Shown here: positions 25,877 through 35,083 of the stretch, piece by piece
How the letters are laid out: each line of letters opens with the position of its first letter
How positions within the stretch are numbered: the first letter of the stretch is position 1
Assembly (NCBI GenBank): GCA_902787755.1
Contig: CADAHL010000032.1
Coordinates: 1 to 49,255 of the forward strand
Reading direction: 5' to 3'
Length of the DNA: 49,255 nucleotides
From: Oscillospiraceae bacterium
GTDB taxonomy: Bacteria > Bacillota > Clostridia > Oscillospirales > Oscillospiraceae
Program-made: the position numbers and the translations under genes
The notes under the pieces: generated by a model
The model's input: the letters and a program-made list of their open reading frames with translations, nothing else
The model's database searches: none
Told to the model about the DNA's origin: nothing

Positions 25877-26686
25877 ATGAAAAAGAAGAAAAAGGCCATG
25901 TGGATCATTGGAATCATCGTAGTTCTGCTCCTCCTGGAAAATCTCTTCATTGGCTATCGGTTCAGCTGGGGTCTGTTCAAAGGCCTGGGCGATATCCGGA
26001 TGGGAAAGCTCCCCGGGAACGCCCCGGAGTATAGCATGGATCAGGTGGAGCCGCTTCCGGGAAATCCCCTGGAGGGCAAAAGCGTTCTGTTTCTCGGCTC
26101 TTCCGTGACCTACGGGGCGGCCTCCGTCCGGGAAGGGATACCGGAGTACTTCTCCGCCCGGCTGGGCTGTGAGGTCACCAAGGAAGCCGTCAGCGGGACC
26201 ACCCTGGTGGACAACGGCAGCAGCTCCTATGTCCAGCGCCTGCTGAAGAATGTGGATCCCACCACGCCCTATTCCCTGGTGGTGTGCCAGTTGTCTACCA
26301 ATGACGCAACCAAGAAGCTGCCGCTTGGCGAGATCAGCCAGGGCACCGACAGAGATTCCTTCGACACTGCTACCGTCACCGGGGCCATGGAGTTCATCAT
26401 CGCCTACGCCCGGGAGACCTGGAATTGCCCGGTGGTGTTCTATACCAACGCTCGCTACGACAGCGCGGAATACGCTGCCATGGTCCAGCGCCTGTTCGAG
26501 CTGCAGGACAAATGGGGTCTGGGCGTGCTGGATCTGTGGACCGACGAGGTCTTCAACGCCATCGACGATGACGCCCGGGCCCTGTACATGAATGACGCGA
26601 TCCATCCCACCAAGGCCGGCTATCGGGACTGGTGGTGCCCGGTCATGGAGCAGCAGCTTCTGGACTATCTGAACAGCATTGGGTGA
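25877..26686 (+). CDS. SGNH/GDSL-type hydrolase with N-terminal membrane anchor
   Basis: A 269-residue protein. A basic start (MKKKKKA) and a hydrophobic segment (MWIIGIIVVLLLLENLFIGY) make an uncleaved membrane anchor. The SGNH domain has block I VLFLGSSVTYG (nucleophile Ser75/76), VCQLSTNDATK (block III Asn) and DAIHPTKAGY (catalytic Asp and His). Such enzymes often deacetylate sugars, which would fit a pectin-type substrate. It is the only operon product here that appears to be membrane-attached. The catalytic domain could face either side; the basic N-terminus favours outside. Confidence 0.82.
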   Translation: MKKKKKAMWIIGIIVVLLLLENLFIGYRFSWGLFKGLGDIRMGKLPGNAPEYSMDQVEPLPGNPLEGKSVLFLGSSVTYGAASVREGIPEYFSARLGCEVTKEAVSGTTLVDNGSSSYVQRLLKNVDPTTPYSLVVCQLSTNDATKKLPLGEISQGTDRDSFDTATVTGAMEFIIAYARETWNCPVVFYTNARYDSAEYAAMVQRLFELQDKWGLGVLDLWTDEVFNAIDDDARALYMNDAIHPTKAGYRDWWCPVMEQQLLDYLNSIG

Positions 26687-26690
26687 GAAC

Positions 26691-27536
26691 ATGAAAAAAG
26701 CAGTACAGCAGATCATGCTGGGCACGGTGACGGGAAGCGAGTCACAGGCCCGGGAAACTTTACACAGAATCAAGGCCGCCGGTTACGACGGCCTTGAACT
26801 CAATCGCTTCATGATCCATCCCTCCTCGCTGATGGTGCGCCTGATGACCCGGGCCGCCGGGATGCCCACCGGCAACGGCGGCAAGCTGGACTGGCCCGGC
26901 CTTCTGAGGGACAGCGGCCTGGAGGTGCTGAGCCTCCACGCCGACCTGGGCTCCCTGGAACGGGAAGGGGAGGCGGTGGCCGCTGAGGCCGGTCGCTTCG
27001 GCACCGACACGGTAGTGATCACCGGCATGTACCGCTTCGATTACGGCGACGAGACCGCCGTCCGGGAGCTGGCCCGCCGCCTGAACACGGCGGGGGAGAA
27101 GCTGAAGGGGCAGGGGATCGAGCTGCTCTATCACAACCACAACGTGGAATTGCTCTCCGTAAAGCCCGGCCTCAGGGCCTATGAGGTGCTGCTGGAGGAC
27201 ACGGACCCGAGTTATGTAAACTTCGAGTTCGACAGCTTCTGGTTCACCGACGGCGGCGCCGACGCCAAGCTCTGGATGCGCAGGCTGGGGGAGCGGATGA
27301 AGCTCTGGCACGTGACCGACCGGGGCAGCCGCCAGGCCGGCCCGGCCATGACGCCGATCCTGAAGGCCGACAGCATGGAACTGGGCACCGGCAACATGGA
27401 TCTGGAGGGCCTGCGGGAGATCGCGGCGGCCAACGGTGTCCGGGGTGTGGTGCTGGAGAGCCACCGGAACTGGATCGACAAAGACCCCCTGAAGAGCATC
27501 GAAGTGAGTGCAAACTGGCTGAAGGAGAGAATCTGA
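26691..27536 (+). CDS. Sugar phosphate isomerase/epimerase (xylose-isomerase-like TIM barrel)
   Basis: A 281-residue AP-endonuclease-2-type TIM barrel. Metal-site regions are ELLYHNHNVEL, NFEFDSFWF, KLWHVTDRG and VVLESHRNW. The length and motifs match the broad isomerase/epimerase family used on keto/aldo sugars. The ATG at 26691 is four bases after the SGNH stop. In the operon it could convert a released monosaccharide or act on an oxidised sugar; the substrate is unknown. Confidence 0.85.
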   Translation: MKKAVQQIMLGTVTGSESQARETLHRIKAAGYDGLELNRFMIHPSSLMVRLMTRAAGMPTGNGGKLDWPGLLRDSGLEVLSLHADLGSLEREGEAVAAEAGRFGTDTVVITGMYRFDYGDETAVRELARRLNTAGEKLKGQGIELLYHNHNVELLSVKPGLRAYEVLLEDTDPSYVNFEFDSFWFTDGGADAKLWMRRLGERMKLWHVTDRGSRQAGPAMTPILKADSMELGTGNMDLEGLREIAAANGVRGVVLESHRNWIDKDPLKSIEVSANWLKERI

Positions 27537-27537
27537 G

Positions 27538-29799
27538 ATGAGCTTGATTCATGATCGGATGCCCGCCGCCTGGCAGGCCAGATGGATCGACCCGGAGCTG
27601 CCCCATGAGAAGACGGAGCGCCAGCCGGCCTCGGTCCTGCGCAGGCGCTTTTCGCTGGAGCGGACGGAGGACGCCGTCCTCTACATCACCTGTCACGGCC
27701 TGTATGAGGCGGTGCTGAACGGAAAACGGGTGGGCGACTTCGTTCTGGCCCCGGGCGTGGGGGATTACAACAAGCGCCTGACCGTGCAGGCCTACGCGGT
27801 CTCCGAGCTGCTGCGGGAAGGGGAGAACGAGCTGATCGTCACCCTGGGCGACGGCTGGTACCGCGGCAACAACGGCATCGACGGTCTGAGCTGCCTGTAC
27901 GGCGAGGACCTGGCCCTGCTGTGCCAGCTGGAGATCGGCGGCGAGATCGCCCTGGTCAGCGACCTGAGCTGGCAGGCCAGCCAGGAGGGCCCCACCCGCC
28001 TGAACGACACCGAGCTGGGCGAGGAATACGACGCCCGGCGGGAGGAGATCCGGGACTGGCACAGCGTGTGGGTCCGGGATTTCGGCTTTGCCAACCTGGC
28101 CCCCACCGAGAGCGTGCCCATCCTGGAGCAGGAGCGCTTTGAGGGCAGGCTCCTGACCACCCCCAACGGGGAGACGGTCATCGACTTCGGCCAGAACCTG
28201 GCGGGCTATACCGAGCTGCGCCTGAGCGCCCGGGCCGGACAGAAAATCACCCTCTGGCACGGGGAGACCCTGGACGAAAACGGCAACTTCACCCAGAAGA
28301 ACTTCGAGCCCGGGGATCGGAACAAAAACGGCGGCATCCCCCAGAAGCTGACTTATATCTGCAAAGAGGGGGAGAACGTCTGGAAGCCCCGCTTCACCAT
28401 CTTCGGCTTCCGCTACGCCAAAGTGGAGACCGACGCGGACCTGTCCGGGGCCGGCTTCACCGCCATTGCCGTCTACTCTCAGATGCCTCAGACCGGCTTT
28501 TTTGAATGCGGCAATGAGGACGTGAATCAGCTGTTCCGCAACAGCCTGTGGAGCATGCGCTCCAACTTCTGCGATATCCCCACCGACTGCCCCACCCGGG
28601 AGCGGGCGGGCTGGACCGGCGACGCCGGGGCCTTCACCCCCACTGCGGTGTACCTGATGGACTGCTATCCGGTGCTGCGCAAGTGGCTGGGGGAGTGCCG
28701 CTTCCTCCAGGGGGAGGACGGCCTGGTCCATAACATCGCCCCGAAAAACGACGCGGGCGGCATGATCTCCAACATGCTCCAGGGCTCCGCCGGCTGGGGC
28801 GACGCCTGTGTGCTGGTGCCCTGGGCCCTATATCAGGCCTACGGACAGAAAGAGATCCTGGAGGAGAACTACGACATGATGTGCCGCTGGCTCTCCTTCT
28901 GCGAGAAGCGGGCGGCCAAGACCCGGCCCCAGAACCTGCTGAACCCCTACCATAAATACCTGGTGGACCAGGGCTTCCACTTCGGCGAGTGGTGCCAGCC
29001 CGACGTGGACAACGGCGCGGAAATGAAGAAGGTCATGCTCTCCGGCATGCCCGAGGTAGCCACGGCCTACTTCTTCCGCTCTGCCGCGCTGCTGAGCCGG
29101 ATCGCCGGGATCCTGGGCAAGCCCGAGGAGGAAAAGAAGTACGCCGAGCTTGCGGAGAACGCCAGAAAAGCCTATCGCTGCTGCTGCGTGAAGAAGGGAC
29201 GGATCGAATCCGCCCGGCAGTGCGAGTACGTCCGGCCCATCGCCTTCGGACTGCTGGACGGCGACGAGATCCCCGCGGCCGCCGACGCGCTCAACGAGCT
29301 GGTGGTGAAAAACGGATACCATCTGAACACCGGCTTCCTCTCCACCCCGGATCTGTGCCGGGTGCTGGCGGAAAACGGCCACAGCGACACGGCCTACCGG
29401 CTGCTTCTGCAGACCGGGTGCCCCTCCTGGCTCTATGCCGTAAAGAAGGGGGCCACCACCATCTGGGAGACCTGGGACGGCGTGCGGGAAGACGGCACGG
29501 TGCACGATTCCCTGAACCACTACTCCTACGGCGCCATCTCCGGCTGGCTCTTCGGCGGCGTCTGCGGCATCCGGCTGGAGGCCGGGAAGCTGACGATCCG
29601 GCCGTACCCGGACAAGGCGCTGGGCTGGGCGAAAGCTGAATGGCACTCCCCGGTGGGGATCATTCGCAGCGCCTGGGAATACCGGGACGGGAAGCTGCGC
29701 TTCGATTTCAGCCTGCCCGTTCCCGCGACCATCATTCTGCCCGACGGAAGAAGCTATGAGGCTAAAAAAGGAGAACATCACGATGAAGTACTTCTGTAA
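27538..29799 (+). CDS. Alpha-L-rhamnosidase (GH78)
   Basis: A 753-residue enzyme with N-terminal beta domains (ARWIDPELPHE, VLNGKRVGDFVLAPG) and an (alpha/alpha)6 barrel. DCPTRERAGWTGDA places the acidic residues Asp350, Glu355 and Asp362 at the positions known for GH78, and TTIWETWDG supplies Glu644. YSYGAISGWLF is also typical. It hydrolyses terminal alpha-L-rhamnose from rhamnogalacturonan or plant glycosides. It has no signal peptide, so it is intracellular. The ATG is one base after the isomerase stop and AAGGAGAG lies inside that gene. The 3' end overlaps the GH43 gene by 17 bp. Confidence 0.92.
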   Translation: MSLIHDRMPAAWQARWIDPELPHEKTERQPASVLRRRFSLERTEDAVLYITCHGLYEAVLNGKRVGDFVLAPGVGDYNKRLTVQAYAVSELLREGENELIVTLGDGWYRGNNGIDGLSCLYGEDLALLCQLEIGGEIALVSDLSWQASQEGPTRLNDTELGEEYDARREEIRDWHSVWVRDFGFANLAPTESVPILEQERFEGRLLTTPNGETVIDFGQNLAGYTELRLSARAGQKITLWHGETLDENGNFTQKNFEPGDRNKNGGIPQKLTYICKEGENVWKPRFTIFGFRYAKVETDADLSGAGFTAIAVYSQMPQTGFFECGNEDVNQLFRNSLWSMRSNFCDIPTDCPTRERAGWTGDAGAFTPTAVYLMDCYPVLRKWLGECRFLQGEDGLVHNIAPKNDAGGMISNMLQGSAGWGDACVLVPWALYQAYGQKEILEENYDMMCRWLSFCEKRAAKTRPQNLLNPYHKYLVDQGFHFGEWCQPDVDNGAEMKKVMLSGMPEVATAYFFRSAALLSRIAGILGKPEEEKKYAELAENARKAYRCCCVKKGRIESARQCEYVRPIAFGLLDGDEIPAAADALNELVVKNGYHLNTGFLSTPDLCRVLAENGHSDTAYRLLLQTGCPSWLYAVKKGATTIWETWDGVREDGTVHDSLNHYSYGAISGWLFGGVCGIRLEAGKLTIRPYPDKALGWAKAEWHSPVGIIRSAWEYRDGKLRFDFSLPVPATIILPDGRSYEAKKGEHHDEVLL

Positions 29800-31582
29800 T
29801 CCCCTGAACGTCAATTACCGCTATCAGTTCAATGCCGATCCCCGTCGTCACGGCCAGCTGCAGATCTGCCGGGAGGCGGCGGATCCGTCGATGATCTGCT
29901 TTGAGGGGCGCTACTACATCTTTGCCTCCATGACCCTGGGGGTCTGGGTCTCCGATGACCTGGTGAACTGGGAAAACCACCGGCTGCCGGAGGAGCTGCC
30001 CCTGTACGACTACGCCCCCGACGTGCGGGTGATGAACGGCTGGGTCTACTTCTGCGCCTCCAACCGGGATCACAACTGCGACCGCTGGCGCACCCGGGAT
30101 ATCCTGAACGGGCCCTATGAGAGGATCGAGGGGACTTTCCCCTACTGGGATCCCAACCTGTTCGTGGACGACGACGGCCGGGTGTACTTCTACTGGGGCT
30201 GCTCCAACATCACCCCCATCTACGGCGTGGAGCTGGATCCGGAGACCATGCTGCCCAAAACCGAGCCGAAAGCCCTGGTGGAGGGCCATCCCTTCGAGAT
30301 CGGCTACGAGCGCGTCGGCGAGAATAACAGCCTGCTGCCCGCCACCGAGGAGGAGATCGACGCCAAGTACGCCGCCTTCCACAAGGCCCAGGGCATTCCC
30401 GAGAGCATGGTGCCCGAGGAGGTCAAGCCTCTGATCCGGGGCATGTTCTCCAACAAGCCCTATATCGAGGGCGCCTGGATGGACAAGCACTGCGGCAGAT
30501 ACTACCTCCAGTACGCCGCCCCCGGCACCCAGTTCAACAGCTACTCCGACGGCGTCTACGTGGGCGAGAGCCCCCTGGGGCCCTTCCGTCTGGCGGAGAA
30601 CAACCCCTATTCCTACAAGCCCGGCGGCTTCCTGCCCGGCGCCGGTCACGGCTCCACCATGCAGGACGAGCAGGGCAACTGGTGGCACACCGCCACCATG
30701 CGCATCTCCAAAAACCACGACTTCGAGCGCCGTGTGGGCCTGTGGCCCGCGGGCTTCGACGCCGACGGGGAGCTCTTCTGCAACCAGCGCTACGGCGACT
30801 GGCCCCTGTCCGTCTCCGGCCTGCGGCAGGATCCCTGGCGGCAGCCGGAATGGATGCTGCTGAGCGCGGGCAAGGCCGCCACCGCCTCCTCCTACCTGCC
30901 CGGCCACGAGCCGGAGAAGGCCACCGAGGAGAACGTGCAGACCTGGTGGCAGGCCGCCTCCAACAGCCGGGACGAGTGGCTCTGCGTGGATCTGGGCGGG
31001 GTCTTTGACGTGCGCGCCGTGCAGGTGAACTTCGCCGACGATAAGATCGACATTCCCTGCCCCGGCGAGATCCGCCCCGGCTCCCAGGCCCGGTATATCG
31101 AGGAGGCCGAGGGCCTGACCCAGTGGAAGCTGGAGGGCTCCGTCGACGGAGAGAGCTGGTTTGGCATCGAGGACAAGTCCGCCGCGCAGACCGATCTGAG
31201 CCACGATCTGATCGTCCGGGAGGAGGGCTTTGCGGCTCGCTTCCTGCGCCTCGGCGACATGGCGGTGCCCTACGGACAGAAGCCCTGTGTCTCCGGCCTG
31301 CGGGTCTTCGGCCTGGGCCACGGCGAAAAGCCCGCCGCTCCGGCCTTCACCGCCCGCCGCTCCGGTGATCTGGATCTGCTGGTGGAGATCGCGCCTCAGG
31401 AGAACGCCCTGGGCTTCAACATCCTCTTCGGCAGCAGCCCGGAGAAGCTGTATCACAGCGCCATGGTTTTCGCCTCCGGGGAACACCGCATCGGCGCGCT
31501 GATCAAGGGGAGAAGCTATTTCGTCCGGGTGGACGCATTTAACGAAAACGGAATTACGGAAGGTGAGGTCATCGCCTTATGA
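29783..31582 (+). CDS. GH43 family glycosidase with discoidin-like and C-terminal domains
   Basis: A 599-residue protein. The N-terminal five-bladed propeller has the GH43 features ADPSMICFEGRYY (catalytic base Asp), FPYWDPNLFVDDDG (pKa-modulating Asp) and YIEGAWM (acid Glu). Residues about 360-510 look like an F5/8-type discoidin domain (YLPGHEPEKATEENVQTWW, WLCVDLGGVFDVRAVQV, LEGSVDGESW). The last 90 are a fibronectin-III-like tail. The ATG at 29783 follows AAAGGAG. There is no signal peptide. GH43 members remove arabinose, xylose or galactose; the subfamily is not assignable here. Overlaps at both ends imply coupled translation. Confidence 0.85.
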   Translation: MKYFCNPLNVNYRYQFNADPRRHGQLQICREAADPSMICFEGRYYIFASMTLGVWVSDDLVNWENHRLPEELPLYDYAPDVRVMNGWVYFCASNRDHNCDRWRTRDILNGPYERIEGTFPYWDPNLFVDDDGRVYFYWGCSNITPIYGVELDPETMLPKTEPKALVEGHPFEIGYERVGENNSLLPATEEEIDAKYAAFHKAQGIPESMVPEEVKPLIRGMFSNKPYIEGAWMDKHCGRYYLQYAAPGTQFNSYSDGVYVGESPLGPFRLAENNPYSYKPGGFLPGAGHGSTMQDEQGNWWHTATMRISKNHDFERRVGLWPAGFDADGELFCNQRYGDWPLSVSGLRQDPWRQPEWMLLSAGKAATASSYLPGHEPEKATEENVQTWWQAASNSRDEWLCVDLGGVFDVRAVQVNFADDKIDIPCPGEIRPGSQARYIEEAEGLTQWKLEGSVDGESWFGIEDKSAAQTDLSHDLIVREEGFAARFLRLGDMAVPYGQKPCVSGLRVFGLGHGEKPAAPAFTARRSGDLDLLVEIAPQENALGFNILFGSSPEKLYHSAMVFASGEHRIGALIKGRSYFVRVDAFNENGITEGEVIAL

Positions 31583-33228
31583 TTCCGCACATTGAGAGAC
31601 AGAACGGCCATCCGGTGCTGGTAGTCCGGGACAAGCCCTTCATCCTCCTGGCCGGGGAGGTCCACAACTCCGATTCCTCGTCCCCCGGGTACATGGAGAA
31701 GATCTGGGACATCGCCGAAGAGCTGGGCATGAACACTCTGCTGCTGCCCGCCACCTGGGAGATGGTGGAGCCGGAGGAGGGGAGCTTCGACTTCTCCGTG
31801 CCTCAGGCGCTGATCGACCAGGCCAGGGAGCGGGATATGCACATCGTCTTCCTGTGGTTCGGCAGCTGGAAGAACGCCGAGTGCATGTATGCCCCCGCCT
31901 GGGTCAAGCGGGATCTGAAGCGCTTCCCCCGGGCCCAGATCGAAAAGGGGAAAAACAAGGCTGGCCGTCAGGTCTCGCCCACGATCCCGGTGAAGATCCC
32001 CTATACCAGCCTGTCCTACCTGGGACAGGAGACCATGCGGGCCGACGCGAAAGCCTTCGCCGCCTTTATGGGCTTCCTGAAGGACTATGACGAGGCGCAT
32101 CAGACCGTGGTTGCCGTACAGGTGGAGAATGAGACCGGCCTGCTGGGCGCCGCCCGGGAGGTCTCCGACGAGGCCGACGCCCTCTTCGCCGGCCCGGTCC
32201 CGGCGGATTTCGCCGCGTATATGCGCACCCACACCGACACCATGACCGAAGAGATCCGCGGCGCCGTTCTCGCCGGAAAGCCCGAGGGCAGCTGGAGCGA
32301 GGTCTTCGGCGAAGCCGCCGAGGAGCTGTTCTCCGCCTATTACGTATCCCGCTTCGTCAATACCGTGGCCGCGGCGGGCAAGGCGGTGTACCCCCTGCCC
32401 ATGTCCGCCAACTGCTGGCTGGACAAGGGCGGCAGGCCCGGCAGCTATCCCACCGGCGGCCCCGTATCCAAGGTCCACGAGGTCTGGAACTTCTGCGCTC
32501 CCAACGTCGACGTCTACTGCCCGGATATCTATGTGCCGCAGTTCAAGGCGGTCTGTGACGAGTACACCCGCCGGGGCGGCGCGCTGTTCATCCCGGAGAG
32601 CGCCACCCACAGCTACTGCGCCCCCCGCCTGGTCTACACCGTGGGCCATTATCACGCCATGTGCTATTCGCCCTTCGGCTTTGACGATATCGGCAAGCCC
32701 TTCACGGCCACCCAGGCCTTCCTCTTCGGCGTGGACGTGACGGATCCCGCCCTGAAAACGCCCCAGAACCTGGAGGAGTACGCCTTCTTCGGCCACGCGC
32801 TCCGGGAGATGATGCCCATGCTGGCCTCCGCCTACGGCACGAAGCGGCTCCAGGCCGTCTCCGCCGAGACCGATCCGGCCATCCCCGCCGCCAACGGCAA
32901 TCCCTTCGGGGCGATCCCGCCCACTATGGACTTCGGTTCCTTCCGGCTCAGCGCCGCCTTCCAGAGCCCCATGAATCCCCGGAACGACGGCGTGTGCCTG
33001 TGCCTGGCCACCGGCGAGGACGAGTGCTGGATCCTGGGCAGCGCCTGCAGCGTGACCTTCTCCTCCGGCCGGGCCGACGCGCCTAACCTGGATCTGCTGC
33101 TTCTGGAGGAGGGCCGCTTCGAGAAGGGCCGGTGGATCCCCGGCCGCCGTCTCAACGGCGACGAGAGCGCCCACCTGTCCCTGGATGGCCCCGCGGTCCT
33201 GCATGCGAAGTTCTTTACCTACGAGTAA
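31579..33228 (+). CDS. GH35-like beta-galactosidase (DUF5597-type clan GH-A hydrolase)
   Basis: A 549-residue enzyme. KPFILLAGEVHNSDSSSP and NTLLLPATWEMVEPEEGSFDF match the N-terminal barrel of GH35/GH42-like enzymes. VQVENETG gives the acid/base Glu185 and FIPESATH the nucleophile Glu340. The C-terminal 200 residues form a beta domain (DUF5597-like). It lacks a signal peptide. The ATGA overlap with the GH43 gene couples the two. Removal of beta-galactose side chains would fit the rhamnosidase and GH43 activities of the operon. A terminator follows. Confidence 0.85.
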   Translation: MIPHIERQNGHPVLVVRDKPFILLAGEVHNSDSSSPGYMEKIWDIAEELGMNTLLLPATWEMVEPEEGSFDFSVPQALIDQARERDMHIVFLWFGSWKNAECMYAPAWVKRDLKRFPRAQIEKGKNKAGRQVSPTIPVKIPYTSLSYLGQETMRADAKAFAAFMGFLKDYDEAHQTVVAVQVENETGLLGAAREVSDEADALFAGPVPADFAAYMRTHTDTMTEEIRGAVLAGKPEGSWSEVFGEAAEELFSAYYVSRFVNTVAAAGKAVYPLPMSANCWLDKGGRPGSYPTGGPVSKVHEVWNFCAPNVDVYCPDIYVPQFKAVCDEYTRRGGALFIPESATHSYCAPRLVYTVGHYHAMCYSPFGFDDIGKPFTATQAFLFGVDVTDPALKTPQNLEEYAFFGHALREMMPMLASAYGTKRLQAVSAETDPAIPAANGNPFGAIPPTMDFGSFRLSAAFQSPMNPRNDGVCLCLATGEDECWILGSACSVTFSSGRADAPNLDLLLLEEGRFEKGRWIPGRRLNGDESAHLSLDGPAVLHAKFFTYE

Positions 33229-33260
33229 GCGGAAGCTCCGGCCAAAAGAAAAATAAGATC

Positions 33261-33307
33261 GCGGCAAGGATCCGCATAAGCCATAGGCTTTGCGTTTTCC
33301 TTGCCGC
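33261..33307 (+). terminator. Terminator of the glycan operon
   Basis: An outer 10-bp stem (GCGGCAAGGA / TCCTTGCCGC) encloses a second hairpin around ATA (AAGCC / GGCTT). It is followed by AATTCTGTTTG and lies 32 bp after the last stop. Confidence 0.65.
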
Positions 33308-33371
33308 AATTCTGTTTGTATGAGAAAGATTGGAAGCGTGCGAAGACAGCACTGCCGGGACGGGAGATGCC

Positions 33372-33845
33372 CTAGCCCTTCTCCCCGGTCGGCTCCTCCC
33401 GCAGCACTTCGATCGCGTAGTCAGGCAGCAGGAGAACCCGCTCGGGGACGCCGTTTGTCAGCAGCACCTTGCACACATTCAGCCACACAGGGAACAGCAC
33501 CTGGCAGAAAGGCCGGAACTCCGGCTCGTCCGGCAGGGCCCAGACGTTCCGGCATCTCAGCGAGATATGGCGCTCCCCGTCGGAGAAGCTGAAGCTTTCG
33601 GCGCTGCCGTCACAGACCCAGTAGGCGTCCTGATCCTCCAGAGAGAACAGGCGGGGCTCCCCGGCGATGATGCCGCGGATCTCCCGGATGGCCTCCGGCG
33701 GGAGAGTGAAGCGCTGCTCCGGCTCCAGCTCGGAAGCGAGCTTTCGGCAGCCAAAGATCACGTTGTCCTTCTCGGCGTCGGTAACGGTCAGATGCGCGTG
33801 TATCATGGAGAGCACGCCGGTCACGCCTTGCTCAAACAGTGTCAT
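33372..33845 (-). CDS. Hypothetical protein, 157 aa
   Basis: No family is recognised. It is a soluble acidic alpha/beta protein: MTLFEQGVTGVLSMIHAHLT, NVIFGCRKLASELEPEQRFTL, ERHISLRCRNVWALPDEPEF. The ATG at 33845 follows AAAGGGGCGA; the open frame further upstream reads through promoter-like DNA and is unlikely to be coding. It converges on the glycan operon terminator and diverges from the EFR1 gene. Confidence 0.6.
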   Translation of the reverse strand: MTLFEQGVTGVLSMIHAHLTVTDAEKDNVIFGCRKLASELEPEQRFTLPPEAIREIRGIIAGEPRLFSLEDQDAYWVCDGSAESFSFSDGERHISLRCRNVWALPDEPEFRPFCQVLFPVWLNVCKVLLTNGVPERVLLLPDYAIEVLREEPTGEKG

Positions 33846-33990
33846 AGTCCATCGCCCCTTTTCTTTTACTGTACACCATATCGACGCGCAGGGGAAGCAT
33901 TTGTTCCCCCGGAGGGAAACCCGAGCGGCGGAATGGGGGACAGGTGCCGGAGACACGCCGCGTTTTTGTCACCGGGGTCCCTTTTGTCGC

Positions 33991-34019
33991 TTGCGTGAGC
34001 GAGGGGGCTGTGATACACT
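33991..34019 (+). promoter_or_regulatory. Promoter of the EFR1 gene
   Basis: A -35 TTGCGT and a -10 TACACT are 17 bp apart, 49 bp before the ATG at 34068. Confidence 0.55.
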
Positions 34020-34067
34020 GGAGCCATCGGCGAAACGAAACTACATTACATAAAAGGAGTGTATGCC

Positions 34068-34850
34068 ATGAGCGAAAACGTGATCTTTTGCTACTCCGGC
34101 ACCGGCAACTGCCTGGACATGGCCAGAAATATCGCCCGTTATCTGGGCGATACGGACATCATCATGATGCGCTCCGCCCCGGCGAAGACCGACGTGCGCG
34201 ACGCCAAACGGGTGGGCTTTGTCTTTCCCTGCTTCGGCGGCGGCGCTCCGGCGGATGTGCTGACCTATGCCAGGACCATTCAGGTCTCCCCGGAGGCCTA
34301 CACCTTCGGCGTCAGCCAGTCGGCCAGCTATCCCGGTGTGGGCCTGGCGGATCTGGACGCCATCATCCCCCTGAAGTACTGGCGCGCCGTCACCCATCAG
34401 TGCAGCTGCATCTGGCTCTTCCCTCACAATCTGATGGTCCCGCCCCTGAGCGCCGAGAAGGCCCAGGAGCGCAGCGAGGGCCTGGCCCACGTGATCGGCA
34501 CGGAGCTGATGGCCGGGATCCTGACCGGGAAGAAGCCGCCCCGCAATCCCCTGAACGCGGCGGAGAACAAAGCCTGGCCCATGATCGCCCGGAAGAAAGC
34601 CGCCCAGTTCAAGGTCAGCGACGCCTGTATCGGCTGCGCCCAGTGCGTCAGGCTCTGCCCCAGGGGGAACATCCGCCTGGAGAATGGCCGGGCCGTCATC
34701 GGCACCGACTGTATCCAGTGCCTGGGCTGCCTGCAGTTCTGTCCCCAGAGCGCCATCTCCATCGGCAGCATCACCGACAAGCGGGAGCACTATCACAATC
34801 CCAACGTGAAGGCCGCCGATCTGATGGAGAAGATCATCCACATCGATTGA
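34068..34850 (+). CDS. EFR1-family flavodoxin/ferredoxin protein
   Basis: A 260-residue two-domain electron carrier. The N-terminal flavodoxin-like domain starts IFCYSGTGNCLDMARNIA (the FMN phosphate loop SGTGN) and continues GFVFPCFGGGAPADV. Residues about 185-235 hold two 4Fe-4S motifs, CIGCAQCVRLCP and CIQCLGCLQFCP. Such EFR1 proteins are frequent in gut Clostridia and transfer low-potential electrons; the partner is unknown. The ATG at 34068 follows AAAGGAG; an in-frame GTG at 34059 overlaps that site. It is monocistronic and has its own promoter. Confidence 0.87.
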   Translation: MSENVIFCYSGTGNCLDMARNIARYLGDTDIIMMRSAPAKTDVRDAKRVGFVFPCFGGGAPADVLTYARTIQVSPEAYTFGVSQSASYPGVGLADLDAIIPLKYWRAVTHQCSCIWLFPHNLMVPPLSAEKAQERSEGLAHVIGTELMAGILTGKKPPRNPLNAAENKAWPMIARKKAAQFKVSDACIGCAQCVRLCPRGNIRLENGRAVIGTDCIQCLGCLQFCPQSAISIGSITDKREHYHNPNVKAADLMEKIIHID

Positions 34851-35024
34851 GACTGTTTTCGTGAAAAAGTACCGCGTTTCACAAAGATTTTACAAAGTCC
34901 AAATACGGAGGAAATACCCCTGAGGTATGATAACAATGAGCTGAGGGGATGGCGGGACCCGAAGCTTGCAAGAGTGAGTGCTTTTTCATTTTTCCTCTCT
35001 TTTCTCCCTTTTTCTTTTTGAAAC

Positions 35025-35060
35025 GAGCCACGATCGGTTTCTCGATCGTGGCTCAACTTT
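35025..35060. terminator. Bidirectional terminator-like hairpin
   Basis: A perfect 12-bp stem (GAGCCACGATCG / CGATCGTGGCTC) with a 6-nt loop and AACTTTTT on the plus side. It lies 23 bp past the end of the truncated LysR gene on the minus strand and 170 bp past the EFR1 gene. A 40-nt pyrimidine-rich run precedes it at 34981-35020. Confidence 0.65.
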
Positions 35061-35083
35061 TTGGCTGTCTATTTGACGCGCGC

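Noticed and set aside
29762-33309. Minus-strand open frames of 574 and 597 codons opposite the GH43 and GH35-like genes
   Set aside because: Antisense shadows; the plus-strand genes have catalytic motifs and overlapping starts.
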